Source of the DNA: Oscillospiraceae bacterium
Lineage (GTDB): Bacteria > Bacillota > Clostridia > Oscillospirales > Oscillospiraceae
Assembly (NCBI GenBank): GCA_020025175.1
Contig: JAHHSM010000077.1
Coordinates: 1-8,337 of the forward strand
Length of the DNA stretch: 8,337 nt
Reading direction: 5' to 3'
This document shows, piece after piece, positions 1 through 5,279 of this stretch. Each line of letters starts with the position of its first letter. Position 1 is the first letter of the stretch. The notes beneath the pieces were generated by a model, which saw only the letters and a list, made by a program, of their open reading frames with translations, searched no databases and was not told the origin of the DNA. Made by a program: the position numbers and the translations under genes.

Positions 1-1253
1 TGGAAGGCCGTATCCAAAAGGCCAGAGAAGGTAAATGGAACGGTGGTTTTGCTCCCTATGGCTACAAGCTGGTAAACGGAGAACTGAAAATCAATGAAGA
101 AGAAGCTGTGGCTATCCGCACGATTTTCGACCGATATGTGAACACGGACATGGGCTCCAACGGTGTTGCCAAGTATCTGGAAACACATGGAATCTATAAA
201 GTGCAGCGTCAAAATGGAAAGAATCCCCTGTTTTCCGCATCGTTGGTTCGCAAGGTAATTACCAATCCTGTTTACGCTGGAAAGATTGCCTATGGGCGTA
301 GACGAAGTGAAAAGGTACATGGAACCAGAAACGAATATCATTTGGTCGAACAAGACAACTATCTTCTGGTTGACGGTATTCATGAAGCCATCGTTTCGGA
401 AGATATGTGGCAAGTGGCTCAAGTGAAGATAGTTGCCCAGGCAAAGAAATATGAGCACGTCAACAAAGGCAAAGGTGAGCGGACCCACCTGCTGTCCGGT
501 ATTGTAAAATGCCCTATCTGTGGAGCTGGAATGTATGGAAACGTCAGTATTAAGCATAAGAAGGACGGCACCAGATATAAAGACTTCAATTATTACGGCT
601 GTAAACATCGCTCTATGGTCCGTGGGCACAAATGCACATATAAGAAGCAGATTCGGGAAGAGATGCTGGATGCAGCCGTTGCTGAAGTGATCTCCAAGCT
701 GGTGGGAATGCCTAAATTCGCTGCGATGATGCAGGAGCAAATCAATATGAAGGTCGATACTACGGCGATTGAACAGGAGATTGCGACCCAGGAGAAGACA
801 CTCCGCCAGGCTTATGCAATCAAAACAAAGTTGATGGAGGAAATCGACTCCCTCGATCCGGATGATCGCCACTACACGAGACGGAAAACGGACCTTGATG
901 ATCGCTTATATTCGATGTATGATAAAATCGATGACGCAGAAGAATTGTTGATTTCCGCAAGAGCGAAGAAACAGACAATAGAAGCCGAAAAGATCAGCGG
1001 AAATAATATTTATAAGACGCTGATTTATTTTGATCGGCTTTATAATGTGATGAGCGATACCGAGCGCCGTCAGTTGATTGAAGCCTTGATTTCTGAGGTT
1101 CAGATTTATGAGGAGCAACAGCCCAACGGACAGTGGCTCAAATCCATTAAATTCCGTCTGCCTGTCATCAAGGAAGATATGAATATCAGTTTGGACAATG
1201 ATTCACATGATGAGACGGTGGTGCTTTTGTCTCGGCAAAACTTTGGACAGTAA
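1..1253 (+). CDS. Large serine recombinase, C-terminal part (5' end outside window)
   Basis: The reading frame is open from base 3 (no start is needed inside the window) to a tandem TAATAA stop. About 417 codons are visible. The first residues (KWNGGFAPYGYKL, then EEEAVAIRTIFDRYV and GSNGVAKYLE) are the typical start of the Recombinase domain that follows the catalytic resolvase domain in large serine recombinases. A zinc-ribbon follows, with cysteines encoded at 510-512, 519-521, 600-602 and 633-635 (CPIC, then YGC and KC). Bases about 750-1000 encode a charged, heptad-rich stretch consistent with the coiled coil used for synapsis control. Such enzymes excise and integrate conjugative or mobilizable elements and prophages by cutting and rejoining attachment sites through a serine-linked intermediate. 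The catalytic serine lies upstream of the window, so activity cannot be judged. A GTG at 108 is only an internal codon, not the start. Family is clear; the exact element type is unknown. Confidence 0.93.
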   Translation, partial: EGRIQKAREGKWNGGFAPYGYKLVNGELKINEEEAVAIRTIFDRYVNTDMGSNGVAKYLETHGIYKVQRQNGKNPLFSASLVRKVITNPVYAGKIAYGRRRSEKVHGTRNEYHLVEQDNYLLVDGIHEAIVSEDMWQVAQVKIVAQAKKYEHVNKGKGERTHLLSGIVKCPICGAGMYGNVSIKHKKDGTRYKDFNYYGCKHRSMVRGHKCTYKKQIREEMLDAAVAEVISKLVGMPKFAAMMQEQINMKVDTTAIEQEIATQEKTLRQAYAIKTKLMEEIDSLDPDDRHYTRRKTDLDDRLYSMYDKIDDAEELLISARAKKQTIEAEKISGNNIYKTLIYFDRLYNVMSDTERRQLIEALISEVQIYEEQQPNGQWLKSIKFRLPVIKEDMNISLDNDSHDETVVLLSRQNFGQ

Positions 1254-1282
1254 TAACAAGCATAAATTTCAAAAGTGAGCTG

Positions 1283-1300
1283 CCTGCAAGACGATGCAGG
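1283..1300. repeat. Short inverted repeat after the recombinase gene
   Basis: CCTGCA and TGCAGG form a 6-bp perfect inverted repeat around a 6-base loop, 29 bases after the recombinase stop. There is no T-run directly after it, so it is a weak terminator at best. It could also be part of a recombinase attachment or binding site, because serine-recombinase elements often end close to the integrase gene. Neither role is proven. Confidence 0.35.
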
Positions 1301-1320
1301 TGTATATAAATTGATCTTAA

Positions 1321-1336
1321 ATACAGTAATACAGCA
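1321..1336. repeat. Tandem 8-base direct repeat upstream of the AraC-family gene
   Basis: ATACAGTA is followed immediately by ATACAGCA (7 of 8 bases the same), 34 bases before the regulator start codon. Direct repeats are a common binding pattern for AraC-family proteins, so this could be an autoregulatory site, but it is short and might be chance. Confidence 0.25.
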
Positions 1337-1369
1337 TGACAAACATCGTCAGGATCAGGGAATGATACT

Positions 1370-2437
1370 ATGCAGAATATGGATTTATATTATGATTTTT
1401 CAGGACAAAAATTTGGTTACCCTTTGAGCTTGAGCATCAACGGCTTTTCCAGAAATATTTTCTCGAGGCAGTCCAGTCTGGAAATTTCATATGTCCTGAA
1501 GGGAGCGTATGAAGCGGTTACAACCCAGTTCTCGTGCATTTTAAAAGAACGGGACCTGATCGTAATTGCACCATATGATATTCATATGCTTCATAAGAAG
1601 AACCCCGATGATACAGGGATTATTTTGACAATTCATATTGATTTCAGTCGGATGGCAGACTCTATGGTGGGAAATGTGCATACCGGATTCACTACGGCTG
1701 TTTGTACAGAGACAAGAAACAGGGAATCTTATATCCAGTTGAGAAGTAAAATTGGCGAACTTGCTTCGGAGCTGATGGCTGAGAGCAACGATCTCTATCA
1801 TATGAATGTCATTATGATGGAAATGCTGCGTATCGCATCTTCCCAAAAATCATTTTCCGTGGACGAGCTTCCGCTCCATACGGATTATCATGAAAACTAT
1901 ATGAAGGCGATCAGATACATAGATCGTCACTTTCAAGAGGATTTGACGTTGGGAGAGATTGCAAAACAGCTGTCCTTCAGTCCGTCCTATACATCCAAGC
2001 TGATGAAACGATTTACGGGCATTCCCTTCGTAAAATATTTGGCGTACGTTCGGGTGCGTGCTTCGCTGGAGACGCTGCTGGAGGGAAGAGAAAGCATTGA
2101 AAAAATTGCGCTTGATTGTGGGATGCCCAGTTCAAAGGCATATACAGAAGTATTCCGGGAGCTTTATGGAATCGTGCCCAGTGCTTATAGAAAACAGTTT
2201 CAGAAAAACATGAAATACAGCAAGGGCGAGGAGAATCAAAAGATGGTTCTGGATCAGGAGCAGAAAAAACTGCTTTGGCATCTGGTGGAGGAAACGGAAC
2301 AAATCCTGTATGAAAATGAACAGCTCTCCATCCGAAAAGAGGGAGAGGCACTGTCTCTGCGTATCAAAAAGGGTCAGCTGCAAATCGATCCAGCGCCGGA
2401 AGGCGGTATGATTTTGAGAATCTCTAAGGGAAAGTAA
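1370..2437 (+). CDS. AraC-family transcriptional regulator with C-terminal extension
   Basis: A 355-residue cytoplasmic DNA-binding regulator. Residues about 15-130 resemble the cupin-like sensing domain of AraC proteins (SYVLKGAYEAV, then RDLIVIAPYDIHML with His72). Residues about 177-277 form the double helix-turn-helix: AIRYIDRHFQEDLTLGEIA, SPSYTSKLMKRFTG, then IALDCGMPSSKAYTEVFREL and the usual ending PSAYRKQF. Most family members stop here, but this one continues for about 78 residues with a charged helix-like part and a short beta-rich tail. The ATG at 1370 is supported by an AGGG at 1357-1360; an in-frame ATG at 1379 is a less likely alternative. It stands alone between the recombinase and an oxidoreductase and has its own terminator. 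By position it may control the downstream reductase in response to a small molecule, but the ligand and targets are inference. Confidence 0.93.
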   Translation: MQNMDLYYDFSGQKFGYPLSLSINGFSRNIFSRQSSLEISYVLKGAYEAVTTQFSCILKERDLIVIAPYDIHMLHKKNPDDTGIILTIHIDFSRMADSMVGNVHTGFTTAVCTETRNRESYIQLRSKIGELASELMAESNDLYHMNVIMMEMLRIASSQKSFSVDELPLHTDYHENYMKAIRYIDRHFQEDLTLGEIAKQLSFSPSYTSKLMKRFTGIPFVKYLAYVRVRASLETLLEGRESIEKIALDCGMPSSKAYTEVFRELYGIVPSAYRKQFQKNMKYSKGEENQKMVLDQEQKKLLWHLVEETEQILYENEQLSIRKEGEALSLRIKKGQLQIDPAPEGGMILRISKGK

Positions 2438-2466
2438 GGGGGCTTTTCCTTTAGAGGTTCTTTTTT
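2418..2466 (+). terminator. Intrinsic terminator of the AraC-family gene
   Basis: A 16-bp stem (2418-2433 with 2445-2460, two G-U pairs) around an 11-base loop runs straight into a T6 tract at 2461-2466, with a second T7 run at 2471-2477. The 5' arm and the stop codon at 2435-2437 overlap, so the terminator is built into the end of the coding region. It should separate transcription of the regulator from that of the reductase. Confidence 0.88.
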
Positions 2467-2493
2467 GTCATTTTTTTAACAAAATTGGAGAAG

Positions 2494-2508
2494 CCTGTGG
2501 AAAACAGG
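2494..2508. promoter_or_regulatory. Inverted repeat in the reductase promoter region, possible operator
   Basis: CCTGT-ggaaa-ACAGG is a perfect 5-bp inverted repeat located 54 bases upstream of the proposed -10 element, where an activator could bind. Ten of its bases (GGAAAACAGG) recur at 4629-4638 after the reductase gene. Short enough to be chance; a role in binding the neighbouring AraC-type regulator is only a guess. Confidence 0.3.
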
Positions 2509-2561
2509 ACAAAATATGACGGGCGATATCTGTTTGAATGAGCGAATTCGAAATACGGCTA

Positions 2562-2570
2562 TGGTAAAAT
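2562..2570 (+). promoter_or_regulatory. Extended -10 promoter of the reductase gene
   Basis: TGG followed by TAAAAT matches an extended -10 (TGnTATAAT, one mismatch). No good -35 hexamer is found 17 bases upstream (GCGAAT at 2542-2547), while a TTGAAT at 2534-2539 is too far. An extended -10 lacking a -35 suggests dependence on an activator. Transcription would start near 2577, giving a leader of about 24 bases. Confidence 0.5.
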
Positions 2571-2600
2571 GAGAACAAATCAGGAAAGGGGTCGAATGAA

Positions 2601-4547
2601 ATGAATCGCTATCCACATTTATTTTCACCGATCAAAATTGGAGAAACCACTGTAAAAAACCGTATTTTTATGCCGCCTATTTCTACCAATTTGGCGGATA
2701 AAGGATATGTTACTGAGGAGCTGATCCAGCACTATACCGCAAGAGCAAAGGGCGGTGTTGGACTGATTGTTACAGAGGTAACCACCGTAGAGCCTGTATA
2801 TACATATTTGCCCGGCGATATGTCCATCTGTGACGATTCTTATATTCCCGGCTGGAAAAAGCTTACAGATTCCGTGCATCAGTATGGTGCAAAGATTCTT
2901 CCGCAGTTATTCCATCCGGCGTATATGGCATTCCCCATTCCGGGCACACCCCGTTTGATTGCGCCTTCTAACGTCGGTCCTTACTATGCAAAAGAAGCAC
3001 CCAGATCCGTATCGGTAGAAGAACTGAAGGTCATTATCCGTCAGTTTGGAGAAGCAGCAGGACGGGTAAAACAGGCAGGCGGCGATGGTGTAGAAATCCA
3101 CGCAGCTCATGCCCACGGTCTGCTGGGCGGATTCCTTTCTCCTTTATATAATAAGAGAACCGATGAATATGGCGGCGATCTGGACGGTCGCCTGCGTCTG
3201 ACGCTGGAAGTGGTCAGAGAAGTGAGAAAGGTCTGCGGCAAGGATTTCATTATCGACGTGCGTATTTCCGGCGATGAGTACACTGACGGCGGACTGAACC
3301 TCAACGATGCAGTCTATGTATCCAAGCAGCTGGAGCTGGCAGGCGTGGATTTCCTGCATGTATCGGGCGGAACGACCATCATGCGCGGCAGTTCCATTCC
3401 TGCACCCGGCACACCCATGGGCTCTCATGTGAAAATGGCAGAGGAAATCAAAAAGCATGTGACCATTCCTGTGGCAACGGTGGGCAGAATTACCGAGCCC
3501 TGGATTGCAGAAGAGATGATCGCCAACGACCGTGCCGATATCTGCATGATCGGACGCGCCAATTTGTGTGATGCTGATTTTTCTGTAAAAGCAGAACGGG
3601 GAGAAACGGATGCAATCCGTCCCTGCATCGGCTGCCTCAGATGCCTGAATGGCATTATGTTCGGTAAACGTGTTGCCTGCACAGTGAATCCTTCGCTGGA
3701 GCTGGAAAACGAAGAAAACATCAAAGAAGCACAGACAAAGAAAAATGTGCTGGTCATCGGCGGCGGTCCTGCAGGCATGGAAGCTGCCTATGTGGCAAAA
3801 AAACGCGGGCATCATGTGGTGCTGTGTGAAAAGGATGAAACTCTGGGTGGACTGGTTCGTCTGGCAGCGGTTCCCATTGCAAAGCAGGATCTGACCAGAA
3901 TGATCAAGTACATGGCAGCCAAGCTGGAGCAGGCACAGGTGGAGGTCCGGCTGAACTGCACCGTGACAGAGGAGATGCTCAAAGACGAGTTCAAGGATTA
4001 CGAAGTGATTGCGGGCACCGGTGCAACACCCATTGTCATTCAGCCCTTTACAGGCTTTAAGCAGTGGATGACTGCCGATGATATTCTGGCAGGTAAAGCC
4101 TTCCCCGGAAAAAAGATCGTCATTATCGGCGGTGGTTCCGTGGGCTGCGAAACGGCGGATTACCTCGCACCGATTATCAATGACCTGTATCCTCAGAACC
4201 GGGAGGTCACCATTCTGGAAATGGCATCCGGCGTGATGCTGAGCGAAACCGGTCCGGGTAGAAGCCTCCTTGTGCAGAGAATGATGAAAAAGGGTGTACA
4301 GATGCTCTGCGATGCAAAGGTAGAGCGCGTGGAGACAGATAAAATCTACTACAGCAAGAACGGTCAGGAATACTGCATTGGCGATGCAGATACGCTGGTA
4401 TTTGCCGCCGGCTACAGAATCGATCCTTACATGGAGGATGCACTGAAAGCAAGCGGTGTGCGCTATCACATGATCGGCGATGCTGAAAAACTCGGCAATA
4501 TCAAAGACGCTGTGACACGCGGTTATCAGGTAGCAAAGGATTTATAA
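2601..4547 (+). CDS. NADH:flavin oxidoreductase, Old Yellow Enzyme / 2,4-dienoyl-CoA reductase-enoate reductase type
   Basis: A 648-residue cytosolic multi-cofactor flavoenzyme. Residues 1 to about 335 are the FMN-binding TIM barrel (LFSPIKIGETTVKNRIFMPP, GLIVTEVT, YNKRTDEYGG, FLHVSGG, MIGRANLCD). Cys342, Cys345, Cys348 and Cys360 form a CxxCxxC-x11-C set for a 4Fe-4S cluster. Residues from about 383 bind FAD (GGGPAG, Gly387-Gly392), with a nested NAD(P)H site at Gly510-Gly515 (GGGSVG) and a C-terminal IGDA motif. This order and length match FadH, trimethylamine dehydrogenase, clostridial enoate reductases and BaiCD, which move electrons from NAD(P)H through FAD and Fe-S to FMN and reduce an activated C=C bond or related substrate. 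The substrate cannot be told. The segment Ile166-Pro181 reads HAAHAHGLLGGFLSP, so the tyrosine usual in this active-site loop is not at its aligned place. An AGGAAAGGGG ribosome site sits at 2582-2591; the ATG at 2596 is out of frame and gives only Met-Lys-stop. Confidence 0.94.
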   Translation: MNRYPHLFSPIKIGETTVKNRIFMPPISTNLADKGYVTEELIQHYTARAKGGVGLIVTEVTTVEPVYTYLPGDMSICDDSYIPGWKKLTDSVHQYGAKILPQLFHPAYMAFPIPGTPRLIAPSNVGPYYAKEAPRSVSVEELKVIIRQFGEAAGRVKQAGGDGVEIHAAHAHGLLGGFLSPLYNKRTDEYGGDLDGRLRLTLEVVREVRKVCGKDFIIDVRISGDEYTDGGLNLNDAVYVSKQLELAGVDFLHVSGGTTIMRGSSIPAPGTPMGSHVKMAEEIKKHVTIPVATVGRITEPWIAEEMIANDRADICMIGRANLCDADFSVKAERGETDAIRPCIGCLRCLNGIMFGKRVACTVNPSLELENEENIKEAQTKKNVLVIGGGPAGMEAAYVAKKRGHHVVLCEKDETLGGLVRLAAVPIAKQDLTRMIKYMAAKLEQAQVEVRLNCTVTEEMLKDEFKDYEVIAGTGATPIVIQPFTGFKQWMTADDILAGKAFPGKKIVIIGGGSVGCETADYLAPIINDLYPQNREVTILEMASGVMLSETGPGRSLLVQRMMKKGVQMLCDAKVERVETDKIYYSKNGQEYCIGDADTLVFAAGYRIDPYMEDALKASGVRYHMIGDAEKLGNIKDAVTRGYQVAKDL

Positions 4548-4568
4548 GAATATATAAAGAAGTTTACA

Positions 4569-4605
4569 GCAGGAGTACATGGGAGCGGTTCCCGTGTGCT
4601 CCTGC
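4569..4605 (+). terminator. Hairpin after the reductase gene, probable terminator
   Basis: A 16-bp stem (4569-4584 with 4590-4605, two G-U pairs) around the 5-base loop GCGGT begins 22 bases after the reductase stop codon. The following CTTGCTTT is only a weak T-tract, so termination may be partial, or the hairpin may protect the mRNA 3' end. Confidence 0.6.
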
Positions 4606-4856
4606 CTTGCTTTGAGCTGAAATTGCGCGGAAAACAGGTGCTGCAAAATGCTCTTGTGAAGGTATTTTTTACACTTGGTTTGTATAAACTAACTGTTTTG
4701 GACACAAATTTCCTTTTTAGGGATGTATGACCCCAAAATAGGTGGGAGCATAAATGGGGATTTTCCTTGCGGTTTTATGAAAATACGGGCTATTGGCGGA
4801 GCTTTTTCAGGTTATGTAGAGTGGGCGGCGTTTCATCACATCGTTTCTTGATTTTT

Positions 4857-4884
4857 TTGACAGGCGGATTAAACGTGCTATGGG
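4857..4884 (+). promoter_or_regulatory. Candidate promoter for the surface flavoprotein transcript
   Basis: A perfect -35 TTGACA (4857-4862) is followed after 16 bases by TATGGG (4879-4884), preceded by TGC as in an extended -10. The -10 itself matches only half of TATAAT. It is the best -35 in the gap, but it lies about 390 bases before the start codon, so a nearer promoter that I did not recognise may exist. Confidence 0.35.
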
Positions 4885-5127
4885 ATTTTTGTATGTAAAA
4901 AAGAAGACTGGAATAAAATTTATTAGAAAAGGCATATAAATAATGTTTTTGCGTGCAGATATGAATATTTTTGATTGAATTAATTAGGAGGAATCAGCCG
5001 TTTGCCCATGATGTAAAGATAGGAAATCTGGATGGAAAAAATGTCCGATTCTGCACTTGTAATTTAAGAAATGCATGATATTCTAAGAAAAAGAATCTGT
5101 TTTGAAAAGGTTGCTTGCTTGGGGAGG

Positions 5128-5161
5128 GCTGCGCTGAGTTGAAGAGATCAATGGGCGCAGC
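5128..5161 (+). repeat. GC-rich stem with nested small stem in the leader region
   Basis: GCTGCGC (5128-5134) pairs perfectly with GCGCAGC (5155-5161), and inside it TTGA (5139-5142) can pair with TCAA (5148-5151). In an otherwise AT-rich stretch this suggests a folded RNA element in the leader of the downstream gene. No known riboswitch class is recognised. Confidence 0.35.
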
Positions 5162-5178
5162 AGCAGAGGAAACCGATT

Positions 5179-5196
5179 CAGATACAGATACAGAAA
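5179..5196. repeat. Short tandem hexamer repeat
   Basis: CAGATA occurs twice in tandem and is followed by CAGAAA, giving about three copies of a 6-base unit. It lies in the leader of the surface protein gene. Function is unknown and it may be only slippage-derived. Confidence 0.45.
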
Positions 5197-5230
5197 GAAC
5201 TGCGGCGTTAGCCGTATTTTTACGGGATAA

Positions 5231-5250
5231 AAGTTAGCTAATGCTAACTT
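5231..5250. promoter_or_regulatory. Perfect 20-base palindrome, candidate operator upstream of the surface flavoprotein gene
   Basis: AAGTTAGC-TAAT-GCTAACTT is an exact 8-bp inverted repeat around a 4-base centre, ending 29 bases before the start codon. A further GTTAGC half-site lies at 5207-5212, and a second perfect palindrome CCGTA-TTTT-TACGG at 5212-5225. The TTAGC...GCTAA form resembles operators of DtxR-family metal regulators (IdeR and MntR types bind TTAGG-like inverted repeats). That would fit iron- or manganese-dependent control of a surface redox protein, but the assignment is by eye. As RNA the palindrome could also form a small hairpin followed by CTTTTG, a weak attenuator. Confidence 0.5.
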
Positions 5251-5279
5251 CTTTTGCCCGGGAATGAAGGTGAAATTAA

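Larger units (their letters stand above)
4606..5279. other. Long AT-rich intergenic region without a convincing gene
   Basis: No frame on either strand gives a protein I can support here. The stretch holds a TTGACA-type promoter candidate (4857-4884), an imperfect inverted repeat (4715-4722 with 4731-4738, one mismatch), an AGGAGG with no proper reading frame (4986-4991), a GC-rich stem (5128-5134 with 5155-5161), short tandem repeats (5179-5196), and two palindromes close to the next gene (5212-5225 and 5231-5250). If the 4857 promoter is used, the surface-protein mRNA would carry a leader of about 390 bases. I compared it with the FMN and c-di-GMP riboswitch patterns I know and did not recognise either. 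It may also be scar DNA from a lost gene. Confidence 0.7.

Noticed and set aside
3144..4469. 441-codon open frame on the - strand
   Set aside because: It lies wholly inside the reductase gene, its translation is rich in Cys and His without any family pattern, and the + strand protein has clear domains. It is a shadow of codon use.
5032..5067. Eleven-codon frame starting ATG GAA AAA
   Set aside because: Very short, weak ribosome site, no conservation evidence available.
4606..5279. FMN or c-di-GMP riboswitch in front of the flavoprotein gene
   Set aside because: An FMN-linked switch would be attractive here, but the conserved core blocks of these classes as I know them are not present; only unassigned stems are seen.
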